In this document: positions 25,857 to 33,826 of the stretch, in pieces
Layout of the letters: each line of letters starts with the position of its first letter
Position numbering within the stretch: the first letter of the stretch is position 1
Assembly: GCF_001983175.1 (NCBI RefSeq)
Contig: NZ_MNPW01000006.1
Span: forward strand, 248,001 to 312,000
Reading direction: 5' to 3'
Length of the DNA stretch: 64,000 nucleotides
DNA from: Pseudomonas cedrina subsp. cedrina
Lineage (GTDB): Bacteria > Pseudomonadota > Gammaproteobacteria > Pseudomonadales > Pseudomonadaceae
Notes under the pieces: model-generated
What the model was told of the DNA's origin: nothing
Seen by the model: only the letters and a program-made list of their open reading frames with translations
Databases searched by the model: none
Program-made: the position numbers and the translations under genes

Positions 25857-26126
25857 TCAGCGGCGCAGCTTGACGACGCCCATTTGCATGCCGAACGGTT
25901 TGAACACGGCATTGAGCGACTTCAAGGTCTGATTGCCCTCGCCATGTTCGATATGCACCAGGGTGCGCACGGAAATTTTGCACATCCTGGCGAACTGGGT
26001 TTGTTGGAGGCCGGTGACTTCGGTGCGCAGACGCCGCACCGCGGCCGCGATATCCAGCGTGCCATCGGCCAATGCCGCCTGGATGCTGTCGATCAGTTGG
26101 GTGCGCTCTTCAAGGGTCAGGCTCAT
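25857..26126 (-). CDS. HipB-like HTH antitoxin
   Basis: An 89-residue DNA-binding protein with an XRE-type HTH (LQQTQFARMCKISVRTLVHIEHGEGNQTL, residues 40-68) and a short C-terminal strand (MQMGVVKL), as in HipB. It should neutralise the HipA kinase and repress the shared promoter. It is the second gene of the operon, with its ATG overlapping the hipA stop (ATGA); this order is reversed from E. coli hipBA. Its stop is 2 bases from that of the ABC permease. Confidence 0.85.
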   Translation of the reverse strand: MSLTLEERTQLIDSIQAALADGTLDIAAAVRRLRTEVTGLQQTQFARMCKISVRTLVHIEHGEGNQTLKSLNAVFKPFGMQMGVVKLRR

Positions 26127-27448
26127 TTCAATCCCCAGTCTTTCAGGCGTTGCGGCAGGTTTTTCAACGCTATGCCGGGGTGGTTCATCGTCACGGCAGG
26201 CAAGCCGCTGGTGCTGAGGATGTCGGGTAACGCTGAAAGCTGCTGCGCGGCGTCCCTGAGCCCTTCGTAGAGGGCCTGACTGTCGACGAGATCGCTCAGC
26301 AAATCACATACGCCGCGCCAGTCCACTTCGCCCGCACGTTCAAGTTCCCTGGGCCATTTCGTGGTGCGGGTGATGCCTTCGTCATCCATCACCATGGGCG
26401 CCAGGTCGTAGATCGGGGCCAGGCGCAAGGCGTTGGTTTGACGAATAATCGAGGTATTGCGCCCGTGGTTGTCCGAGTTGCCCAGGATCTTGTTCAACAG
26501 GTCACGCTTGAGGTACTCCGCGACCAGCGCCGGCACGTCAGGTGCTTGTCCTGCCCCCTGCCATAACCTCACCAACTGCTCGATAACCGCACGATGCCCC
26601 ATGGCACTTCCAGGGACAGTCACGCCAGCCATTGAGTAGATGGATTCCACGGCATAACGCTCGACGCCTTCGCGGCCAACGTGCCTGTCAAAACGCTGCA
26701 TCCACAGGCTCGGCTTGCTGGCCTCTTCCAAAGCCAGTCCTTGCGCCGCGACCGTGTCGATGCCCAATGTCTGAAGGGCCTGGTAGTAGTGGTATTCGCT
26801 GCGCAGAATGTCCTGGTCAAGCTGCGTGCCTTTGTTGCGGGCGAACTTCACGAACCAGTGCTGCCGGACGTGTTCGTCATCGAGCACGGCATCCGGGAAC
26901 AGCAGGCCTTGCTGGTTTTCGGTCAGCAACAGCTTCGGTGCTTCGCCTCCGGCACCCGTGGCGCCACCGATGGCCGCCCCCTGCTCATAGGCGTATTCGA
27001 GAAAACTATTATCGCGCTGGATGACTTCCTGACGCGTAAAGCCCATGGGTGGGCGACTGTCCATCGCGGCAACCGACTCTTTGATGCGCATATGACCGAT
27101 AGGCGCAGGTGTGCTGCGCATGAGTAAGAAAAGGTCTGCGCTGATGTCATCCGGTTTGTCCTGACCAAGATGTGCCAGCAGAAAACGCTTGGCGGCCCCT
27201 GCCGGTGCGATGTCATGAAGAAAAGCCGGGGCACCCTGCGTTCGGCACGCCTCCCACAGCAAAGGAAACCTGACACTCACTGACTTTACAAAAGGCGTGG
27301 CGAGGTCATCGAGGTGGTCCACCAGATAGCACTGGTCATAACCAAAGCTGCAGCGACTTTCGAAGCCCTCTTGCGGGGTATCAAAGGTCAGCAGCATGGC
27401 GTCCTGCCATTTTCCTTCGGTGAAGAGTTGTAGGGTCAGCTTGAGCAT
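26123..27448 (-). CDS. HipA-family serine/threonine kinase toxin
   Basis: A 441-residue kinase of the HipA fold. The N-terminal HipA_N domain covers about residues 1-110. A Gly-rich phosphate loop (GGATGAGGEAPKLLL, near 155-170) and kinase motifs follow: GNSDNHGRNTS (catalytic Asp near 320) and APIYDLAPM (metal-binding Asp). E. coli HipA phosphorylates glutamyl-tRNA synthetase; the target here is unknown. It is preceded by four palindromic operators (27458-27596), the nearest ending 10 bases from the start, where it abuts the AGGTG ribosome site. Toxin-first order means antitoxin must be made by coupled translation. Confidence 0.88.
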   Translation of the reverse strand: MLKLTLQLFTEGKWQDAMLLTFDTPQEGFESRCSFGYDQCYLVDHLDDLATPFVKSVSVRFPLLWEACRTQGAPAFLHDIAPAGAAKRFLLAHLGQDKPDDISADLFLLMRSTPAPIGHMRIKESVAAMDSRPPMGFTRQEVIQRDNSFLEYAYEQGAAIGGATGAGGEAPKLLLTENQQGLLFPDAVLDDEHVRQHWFVKFARNKGTQLDQDILRSEYHYYQALQTLGIDTVAAQGLALEEASKPSLWMQRFDRHVGREGVERYAVESIYSMAGVTVPGSAMGHRAVIEQLVRLWQGAGQAPDVPALVAEYLKRDLLNKILGNSDNHGRNTSIIRQTNALRLAPIYDLAPMVMDDEGITRTTKWPRELERAGEVDWRGVCDLLSDLVDSQALYEGLRDAAQQLSALPDILSTSGLPAVTMNHPGIALKNLPQRLKDWGLK

Positions 27449-27457
27449 GAGTGCACC

Positions 27458-27596
27458 TGCAATTTAATGCGTTTACGCGACATACAGGAGATGAGTTAAC
27501 GCAATATAGTGCAGATAAAGCCGTTAATCACCCCCAATAACTGCATTAAAATGCACATAAGCGCCGTATGGTCGCTTTCTTACGCAATAAAATGCA
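27458..27596 (-). promoter_or_regulatory. Four-operator array at the hipAB promoter
   Basis: Four 14-bp imperfect palindromes of form YGCAWTWWARTGCR: 27458-27471 (TGCAATTTAATGCG), 27500-27513 (CGCAATATAGTGCA), 27542-27555 (TGCATTAAAATGCA, perfect outer arms) and 27583-27596 (CGCAATAAAATGCA). Steps between starts are 42, 42 and 41 bases, about four helical turns, so all lie on one DNA face. The second contains a TATATT -10 on the minus strand. CGTTAATCAC recurs after the second (27522) and fourth (27601) sites, which points to duplication of an ~83-bp unit. HipB is the likely ligand. Confidence 0.8.
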
Positions 27597-27715
27597 TAAA
27601 CGTTAATCACGCCCCGATAGAGACAACTCCTGCAAATCGGAAGTCTACGGCCTGACAGTTATCCCCGCCCCGCCTCGCTAAATTCCCGCCCTCATCCACA
27701 AGAGGTCGGGAATTC

Positions 27716-28999
27716 ATGCCCATTACCCCCCGTAGAATCGTATTTGCCATCGGCCTTTTAGCCGTCGCCAGCCTTCAACATGCACACGCGCGTGGGGATA
27801 TCGAGTACACGCCGTACTGGTATCAGCCCTACGACGCGCTGCCTTTTGAGTACTACGCTATTCCCGAAGTAAAAAACCCAGCCCTCGACGGCTATTTGCT
27901 CGGGCAAGCCACCACCCACAATGGCCGGCAGGTGGCGAAAGTGCTGGATCCCGCGCTGACTCGCCTGCTGCAGTCGGGCGAATTGAGTTCGGAACAGGTC
28001 AAGGCCCTGGAAAAATTCAACGCTGAACTCGCGCAAAAACCGGGCGCGTTCGGTGCGGCCCTTGAGCAACTGGCCGGCAGCCAGAACGCGAGCCTGGCGG
28101 CGGCTACCCAGAGCACCACCCAGCAGTTGAGCAGCCGAGTGCTCTCGACCCTGCGTGAATTGCCCACCGACACCGACGGCCACTTCTGGGTAAAAAACCT
28201 CGGCAGCGAAGGCGGCCTCGACAGTCAGCGCGGTACTGCCGGCCTGGATACGGCCAACCAAGGCGTGCTATTGGGCGCCGACTGGGCAGTTGACCACGCC
28301 TGGCGAGTCGGTGTGCTGGGTGCAAAATCCAGCAGCCGCCTGGATACTCAACGCTTCAGCGCCGACCTGGACAGCTGGCACCTGGGCGGTTACGCCGTGC
28401 GTCAGGACGGGCCGCTGGCCTTGCGCCTGGGGGCGATCTACAGCAGCCATGCCGGCCAGAATCAACGCAAGGTTGACGTCCTGGGTTACAAGGATGCGCT
28501 CAAGGGCCGCTACGACGCCAACAGCCAGACTGTCTTCGGCGAGGCGGGTTACCAACTGGGCGATGCCGACATCAGCATCGAACCCTTTGCCGGGCTTGGC
28601 TACCAACGCTACAGCCGTGACAGCTTCAGGGAACAAGGCGGGCCGGCCGCGCTGAACGTCGATGCGCAAACCCAGCAAAACCTGAGCAGCACCCTTGGCC
28701 TGCGCCTGGCCAAACCGTTTCGGTTCGACAACCAGATGACCCTCACGCCACACCTGAGCACAAGCTGGAAACACCTGTATGGCAACGTCGACAGCCAGGT
28801 GCGCCAGTCCTTTCGCCAGGGCGGCATTGAGGGGTTCACCATCCAGGGCGCGTCCCTCGATCGCAACAGCCTCAACCTGCAGGCCGGGCTGGATCTGGCG
28901 CTCTCGGCAAACCATACCCTCGGCCTGGCCTACAGCGCTGAAAAAGGCACCCACAGCAGCAACCAAGGCCTGATAGCCCAGTGGCGGATGGGTTTCTGA
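27716..28999 (+). CDS. Autotransporter beta-barrel protein with short passenger
   Basis: A 427-residue outer-membrane protein. Residues 1-26 are a signal peptide (LLAVASLQHAHA), then about 130 residues of Gln/Ala-rich sequence (FNAELAQKPGAFGAALEQLAG). From about 150 to the end is an autotransporter barrel of roughly 275 residues (FWVKNLGSEGGLDSQRG..., ending QWRMGF with the C-terminal Phe of outer-membrane strands). A large passenger is missing, so it may display only a short helical stalk. GAGGTCGGG precedes the start. A hairpin of CCCG/CGGG halves (27683-27715) surrounds the ribosome site and could control translation. Confidence 0.82.
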   Translation: MPITPRRIVFAIGLLAVASLQHAHARGDIEYTPYWYQPYDALPFEYYAIPEVKNPALDGYLLGQATTHNGRQVAKVLDPALTRLLQSGELSSEQVKALEKFNAELAQKPGAFGAALEQLAGSQNASLAAATQSTTQQLSSRVLSTLRELPTDTDGHFWVKNLGSEGGLDSQRGTAGLDTANQGVLLGADWAVDHAWRVGVLGAKSSSRLDTQRFSADLDSWHLGGYAVRQDGPLALRLGAIYSSHAGQNQRKVDVLGYKDALKGRYDANSQTVFGEAGYQLGDADISIEPFAGLGYQRYSRDSFREQGGPAALNVDAQTQQNLSSTLGLRLAKPFRFDNQMTLTPHLSTSWKHLYGNVDSQVRQSFRQGGIEGFTIQGASLDRNSLNLQAGLDLALSANHTLGLAYSAEKGTHSSNQGLIAQWRMGF

Positions 29000-29012
29000 C
29001 CCAATTGCAGGC

Positions 29013-29040
29013 GAAAAAAAAGGGGAGCACCTGCCCCCCC
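29013..29040 (-). terminator. Terminator of the pyruvate carboxylase operon
   Basis: On the minus strand a GC hairpin (29022-29038) with a bulged base is followed by a run of eight or so T. It closes the pycA-oadA transcript. A second hairpin, CGAAGGCTG/CAGCCTTCG (29059-29079), spans the end of the coding region. Confidence 0.75.
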
Positions 29041-29070
29041 GAGGATTAAACGGTAGTGTCGAAGGCTGTA

Positions 29071-30879
29071 TCAGCCTTCGATCTCAATCAGGATTTCGCC
29101 AGGGTTCACCCGGTCGCCCTTGGCCACATGAACAGCGGTCACCTTGCCGGCAATGGCGGCCTGCACTTCGGTCTCCATCTTCATGGCTTCGGTAATCAGC
29201 ACGGCCTGGCCGGCCTTGACCACGTCACCTTCCTTGACCAGCACGTCGACGATATTGCCCGGCATTGCCGTGCTGACGTGACCCGGCTCGGTGGCCTGCT
29301 TGCGCTTGCTGCCGCCGCCGCTGACAAACTCGTTGAGCGGCTCGAACACCACTTCTTCCGGCATGCCGTCGATGGACAGATAGAAGTGGCGCTTGCCTTC
29401 GGCCTTCACGCCGACGCCGGTGATGTCCACGCGGTAGCTTTCGCCGTGTACATCGATGACGAACTCGGTCGGCACGCCTTCGCCACCGGCGCGCGCAACG
29501 CCGCCGGCTTCTGGAATCGGCAGCAGCACTTCCGGCGCGAGGGTGCCGGCGTCGCGTTCTTCGAGGAATTTGCGGCCGATGTCCGGGAACATGGCGTAGG
29601 TCAACACGTCTTCTTCGGACTTGGCCAACGCGCCGATTTCACCGCGCAGCTTGGTCATTTCCGGCTTGAGCAGGTCGGCCGGGCGCACGTCGATAACCTC
29701 TTCGCTGCCGATGGCCTGGCGACGCAACTTCTCGTTCACGGTGCCCGGCGCCTTGCCGTAGCCGCCTTGCAGATAGAGTTTCACTTCGTTGGTGATGGTC
29801 TTGTAGCGCTCACCGGCCAGCACGTTGAAGAACGCCTGGGTACCGACGATCTGCGACGTCGGCGTCACCAGCGGCGGGAAGCCAAGGTCTTCCCGCACGC
29901 GCGGGATCTCGGCCAGCACTTCGCTCATGCGATTGAGCGCGCCCTGCTCTTTGAGCTGGTTAGCCAGGTTGGAAATCATCCCGCCCGGCACCTGGTTGAC
30001 TTGCACGCGGGTGTCGACGGCGGTGAATTCGCTCTCGAACTGGTGATACTTCTTACGCACCGCATAGAAGTACAGGCCGATCTCCTGCAGCAGTTCAAGG
30101 CTGAGACCGGTGTCGAATTCGCTGCCTTTAAGGGCGGCGACCATCGACTCAGTGCCGGGGTGGCTGGTGCCCCAGGCGAAGCTGGAGATGGCGGTGTCGA
30201 TGTGATCGGCACCGTTTTCGATGGCCTTGAGTTGGCACATCGCGGCCAGGCCAGCGGTGTCGTGGGAGTGGATAAAGATCGGCAGGTTCTGCTCGGCTTT
30301 CAGCGCCTTGACCAGTTCGCCGGTGGCGTAAGGGGTCAACAGGCCGGCCATGTCCTTGATTGCGATCGAGTCGCAGCCCATGGACTCCAGCTGCTTGGCC
30401 TGGGCCACAAACGCTTCGACGGTGTGCACCGGGCTGGTGGTGTAGGCAATGGTGCCCTGGGCATGTTTGCCCGCAGCTTTCACCGCTTCGATGGCCACAC
30501 GCAAGTTACGCACATCGTTCATGGCGTCGAAGATGCGGAACACGTCGATGCCATTCACTGCGGCCTTGGCGACGAAGGCTTTTACGACATCATCGCTGTA
30601 ATGGCGGTAGCCCAGCAGGTTCTGGCCGCGCAGCAACATTTGCAGACGCGTGTTGGGCAACGCGGCGCGCAGTTGGCGCAGGCGCTCCCACGGATCTTCT
30701 TTCAAAAAACGTACGCAGGCGTCGAAGGTCGCGCCGCCCCAGACCTCCAGGGACCAGTAGCCGACTTTGTCGAGCTTGTCGCAGATCGGCAGCATGTCGT
30801 CGGTGCGCATGCGGGTCGCGAGCAACGATTGGTGAGCGTCGCGCAGGATGGTGTCGGTTACGAAAATCTTCTTGGACAT
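29071..30879 (-). CDS. oadA: Pyruvate carboxylase subunit B (carboxyltransferase plus biotin carrier; oxaloacetate decarboxylase alpha-like)
   Basis: A 602-residue biotin protein. Residues 3-280 are the carboxyltransferase barrel (ITDT-like start IFVTDTILRDAHQSLLATR, and EVWGGATFDACVRFL). The middle is the conserved PYC_OADA domain, and the last 70 residues are a biotinyl domain with the lysine motif ITEAMKMETEV. It moves carboxyl from biotin to pyruvate, giving oxaloacetate for gluconeogenesis and the TCA cycle. Start 30879 has GAGGA upstream. It is 11 bases after the biotin carboxylase gene, the usual two-subunit Pseudomonas pyruvate carboxylase. Confidence 0.93.
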   Translation of the reverse strand: MSKKIFVTDTILRDAHQSLLATRMRTDDMLPICDKLDKVGYWSLEVWGGATFDACVRFLKEDPWERLRQLRAALPNTRLQMLLRGQNLLGYRHYSDDVVKAFVAKAAVNGIDVFRIFDAMNDVRNLRVAIEAVKAAGKHAQGTIAYTTSPVHTVEAFVAQAKQLESMGCDSIAIKDMAGLLTPYATGELVKALKAEQNLPIFIHSHDTAGLAAMCQLKAIENGADHIDTAISSFAWGTSHPGTESMVAALKGSEFDTGLSLELLQEIGLYFYAVRKKYHQFESEFTAVDTRVQVNQVPGGMISNLANQLKEQGALNRMSEVLAEIPRVREDLGFPPLVTPTSQIVGTQAFFNVLAGERYKTITNEVKLYLQGGYGKAPGTVNEKLRRQAIGSEEVIDVRPADLLKPEMTKLRGEIGALAKSEEDVLTYAMFPDIGRKFLEERDAGTLAPEVLLPIPEAGGVARAGGEGVPTEFVIDVHGESYRVDITGVGVKAEGKRHFYLSIDGMPEEVVFEPLNEFVSGGGSKRKQATEPGHVSTAMPGNIVDVLVKEGDVVKAGQAVLITEAMKMETEVQAAIAGKVTAVHVAKGDRVNPGEILIEIEG

Positions 30880-30890
30880 TGTTGTATTCC

Positions 30891-32306
30891 TCACAGGCCT
30901 GCGTGGGCGGCGATGGCGGCGGCGATGGCCAGGGCCAGCTCTTCGGGTTTGCGCTTGATCGAGTAGTTGGTCAGCTCAGGATGGCTTTCCACGAAACTGG
31001 TGTTGAACTGACCGCTGCGGAATTCCGGGTTGCGCAGGATTTCCTGGTAGTAGGCGGCAGTGGTCTTCACGCCTTGCAGGCGCATGTCGTCCAGGGCACG
31101 CAGGCCGCGGTCCATGGCTTCTTCCCAGGTCAACGCCCACACCACCAGTTTCAGGCACATGGAGTCGTAGAACGGCGGGATGGTGTAGCCGGTATAAATC
31201 GCCGTGTCGGTACGCACGCCGGGGCCGCCGGGCGCGTAATAACGGGTGATCTTGCCGAAGCTGGGCAGGAAGTTGTTCTTCGGGTCTTCGGCGTTGATAC
31301 GGAACTGCAACGCGAAACCACGGTGCTGGATGTCTTCCTGTTTCACCGACAGCGGCAAGCCCGAGGCGATGCGGATCTGCTCGCGGACAATGTCGATCCC
31401 GGTGATTTCTTCGGTGATGGTGTGTTCCACCTGCACTCGGGTGTTCATCTCCATGAAGTACACCTCGCCCTCGGCGAGCAGGAACTCCACGGTGCCGGCG
31501 TTCTCGTAGCCCACGGCCTTGGCGGCGCGTACCGACAGGTCGCCGATGTAGGCGCGCTGTTCAGGGGTGAGCTGCGGGCTGGGGGCAATTTCGATGAGCT
31601 TCTGGTTGCGGCGCTGGATCGAACAATCGCGCTCGAACAGGTGCACCACATTGCCAAAGGTGTCACCGAGGATCTGCGCCTCGATGTGCTTGGGGTTGAC
31701 GATGCATTTTTCCAGGAACACTTCCGCCGAACCGAAGGCCTTGGTGGCTTCGGAAATCACGCGGGGGAAGGCTTGTTCAAGTTCTTCGCGACTGTTGCAA
31801 CGGCGGATACCACGACCGCCACCGCCGGAAGTGGCCTTGAGCATCACCGGGTAACCTATGCGGTTGCCTTCGGTCAGGGCTTCGGCGATGTCGGCGACGT
31901 TGCCCTCGGTGCCCGGCGTGACCGGCACACCGGCCTTGATCATGCTGCGGCGCGCTTCGGTCTTGTCGCCCATGCGGCGGATCACCTCAGCGGACGGGCC
32001 GATGAACTTGATCCCGCGTTCGGCGCAGATGTCCGCCAGTTCCGCGTTTTCCGACAGGAAGCCGTAGCCAGGGTGCAGCGCATCACAACCGGTTTCCACG
32101 GCCAGGTTCACCAGCTTGCGCGGGTTCAGGTAGCCGGCCAGTGGCTCGGCACCAATGCTGTGGGCTTCGTCGGCACGCTTGACGTGCAACGCGTGGCGGT
32201 CGGCGTCGGAATAGACCGCGACCGAGCGAATGCCCATCTCGGCGCAGGCACGCACGATTCGTACGGCAATTTCACCACGGTTGGCGATCAGGATCTTTTT
32301 TATCAC
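30891..32306 (-). CDS. pycA: Pyruvate carboxylase subunit A (biotin carboxylase)
   Basis: A 471-residue ATP-grasp enzyme that carboxylates the biotin carried by the B subunit. Motifs: ILIANRGEIAVRIVRAC (N-terminal fold), KATSGGGGRGIRRC (ATP loop, residues 159-172), FLEKCIVNPKHIEAQILGD, and EMNTRVQVEHTITEEITGID (catalytic Arg and biotin contacts). It is longer than AccC (about 450) and paired with the B subunit, which argues for pyruvate rather than acetyl-CoA as acceptor. Promoter and operators are in the gap to the divergent LysR gene. Confidence 0.93.
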   Translation of the reverse strand: MIKKILIANRGEIAVRIVRACAEMGIRSVAVYSDADRHALHVKRADEAHSIGAEPLAGYLNPRKLVNLAVETGCDALHPGYGFLSENAELADICAERGIKFIGPSAEVIRRMGDKTEARRSMIKAGVPVTPGTEGNVADIAEALTEGNRIGYPVMLKATSGGGGRGIRRCNSREELEQAFPRVISEATKAFGSAEVFLEKCIVNPKHIEAQILGDTFGNVVHLFERDCSIQRRNQKLIEIAPSPQLTPEQRAYIGDLSVRAAKAVGYENAGTVEFLLAEGEVYFMEMNTRVQVEHTITEEITGIDIVREQIRIASGLPLSVKQEDIQHRGFALQFRINAEDPKNNFLPSFGKITRYYAPGGPGVRTDTAIYTGYTIPPFYDSMCLKLVVWALTWEEAMDRGLRALDDMRLQGVKTTAAYYQEILRNPEFRSGQFNTSFVESHPELTNYSIKRKPEELALAIAAAIAAHAGL

Positions 32307-32429
32307 TTGGAAATTCCCTTGAGCCGATTGCTGCGTTCTTCGACCCGCTGGAGCCGGGTCGACGCGTGACCAAATGTTTCATGACAGTCGCGAGACACAC
32401 ACTAAGCCTGCAGGAGGATTAACAAAAAT

Positions 32430-32465
32430 CAATAATTATTGGGTTGCGCATAAGTAAAGACTTAT
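32430..32465. promoter_or_regulatory. Two palindromes between pycA and its divergent LysR regulator
   Basis: CAATAATTATTG (32430-32441) is a perfect 12-bp palindrome. ATAAGTAAAGACTTAT (32450-32465) is a perfect inverted repeat of ATAAGT with four bases between, and contains a T-N11-A LysR box. Their starts are 20 bases apart, about two helical turns, as for LysR regulators that bind recognition and activation sites. Confidence 0.6.
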
Positions 32466-32501
32466 AGTTGGCCGGAAGGCCTGCAGCGAAAGGATTGAAG
32501 T

Positions 32502-33476
32502 ATGCGTAAGTCATTGATGCGGCTGACATTGCGTCAGTTGCAGATTTTCCATGAGGTGTGCGACTTACGCTCTTACAGCCGCGCCGCCGAGGAAATGTCT
32601 CTCACCCAACCGGCCGTCAGCCTGCAAATTCGTCAGCTCGAAGAGCTGATCGGCCAGCCGCTGTTCGATTACGTCGGCAAAAAACTCTACATGACCGAGG
32701 CCGCCGAGGCCCTGCAGCGGGCCAGTCGGGATATTTTCGGGCGCCTGGAAAACCTCGACATGCAGCTGTCGGACATGCAGGGCTCGCTGCAGGGCCAGTT
32801 GAAACTGGCGATTGAATCCAGCGCCAAGTATTTCGTGCCGCACCTGTTCGCCGCGTTCAAGCGCCAGCATCCGGAAGTGCAGTTGCACCTCACGGTGGTG
32901 AACCGCGCCCAGGTGATCCGTCGGCTTTCGGACAACCGGGACGACCTGGTGATCATGTCCATGGTGCCTCAGGACATGGGGCTGGAGTTCCTGCCGTTCC
33001 TCAACAACCCGATTGTCGCCGTCGCGCCACCCGACCACCCCCTGAGCCTGCAAGGCCCACTGCGCCTGCAGGACCTGGAGCCTTACACACTGCTGATCCG
33101 CGAACCGGGTTCCGGTACGCGGCTGGCGTGCGAAGAGTATTTCAAGGAGAAACGCGTGCACTTCACCCAGACGGTGGAAGTGGCCTCGGCCGAGGCGCAA
33201 CGTGAGTGCGTCTGCGCAGGGCTGGGTGTGGCCCTGTTGACGCGGCATGCGGTGAACATGGAGTTGGCCACCGGCGGGCTCAAGGAGCTGCCGGTGGAAG
33301 AGCTGCCGCTGTACCGCAGTTGGTGCCTGGTGCAGGCCAAGGCCAAGCGCCTGTCACCGGTGGCCCATGCGTTCCTGGGCTTTATTCGCAGCGAACGGGT
33401 GCAGATCAGCGCCCTGGCTGAGCGCTTCGCTGGGCAGCCGCGGGTGCCTGCCAATGCAGTTCCGGGTAGTCACTGA
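32502..33476 (+). CDS. LysR-family regulator, CbbR-like, next to pyruvate carboxylase
   Basis: A 324-residue regulator with an N-terminal HTH (YSRAAEEMSLTQPAVSLQIRQLEELIG) and a LysR substrate domain (LKLAIESSAKYFVPHLFAAF). The CbbR/CysB-like group is suggested by VNRAQVIRRLSDNRDDLVIMS. It is divergent from pycA with 195 bases between and is the probable regulator of pyruvate carboxylase, by position. AAAGGA precedes the start. Its 3' end overlaps a small convergent gene by 71 bases. Confidence 0.9.
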   Translation: MRKSLMRLTLRQLQIFHEVCDLRSYSRAAEEMSLTQPAVSLQIRQLEELIGQPLFDYVGKKLYMTEAAEALQRASRDIFGRLENLDMQLSDMQGSLQGQLKLAIESSAKYFVPHLFAAFKRQHPEVQLHLTVVNRAQVIRRLSDNRDDLVIMSMVPQDMGLEFLPFLNNPIVAVAPPDHPLSLQGPLRLQDLEPYTLLIREPGSGTRLACEEYFKEKRVHFTQTVEVASAEAQRECVCAGLGVALLTRHAVNMELATGGLKELPVEELPLYRSWCLVQAKAKRLSPVAHAFLGFIRSERVQISALAERFAGQPRVPANAVPGSH

Positions 33477-33603
33477 TGCTCTGGAGCAGTTGGCGCTCCT
33501 CGCAACGGTCTTCGATTGCGCGACGGAACGCCATGCGGCGTTGGTCTTCCTGCTGACGACGGGTCTTTACGGTGCTGTTGCTGTCTTCGTAGGGCCGGGC
33601 CAT
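33406..33603 (-). CDS. Small PA3496-family putative envelope integrity protein
   Basis: A 65-residue basic protein starting MARPYEDSNSTVKTRRQQED. The core QQEDQRRMAFRRAIEDRCE resembles the short PA3496-type family found across Pseudomonas, as I recall it. GGGAG lies 8 bases before the ATG. The C-terminal 23 codons overlap the LysR gene antisense. Function is unknown; the family is linked to envelope integrity by annotation only. Its long Arg/Glu helix and lack of membrane segments suggest a cytoplasmic or membrane-surface helical protein. Confidence 0.7.
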   Translation of the reverse strand: MARPYEDSNSTVKTRRQQEDQRRMAFRRAIEDRCEERQLLQSISDYPELHWQAPAAAQRSAQPGR

Positions 33604-33713
33604 TTGGAGTCTCCCAATGCGAGTGCGGGGAGTTCAGGATGGTCCTGGGGGATGACGGTTTGGCGGCGTGGGGGTTACAGGATGATGAATCTTGCGGAAT
33701 TGACACACATCCA

Positions 33714-33803
33714 TGTGGGAGCTGGCTTGCCTGCGATGGCGATCCGTCAGCTGCCACATTCATTGATTGACCCACCGCCATCGCAGGCAAGCCAGCTCCC
33801 ACA
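33714..33803. repeat. REPIN
   Basis: TGTGGGAGCTGGCTTGCCTG is mirrored by CAGGCAAGCCAGCTCCCACA. It lies upstream of the small gene and downstream of the RpiR gene, both on the minus strand, so it can separate their transcripts. Confidence 0.9.
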
Positions 33804-33826
33804 ATTTGACCGAGTGTGGCGTTGGA

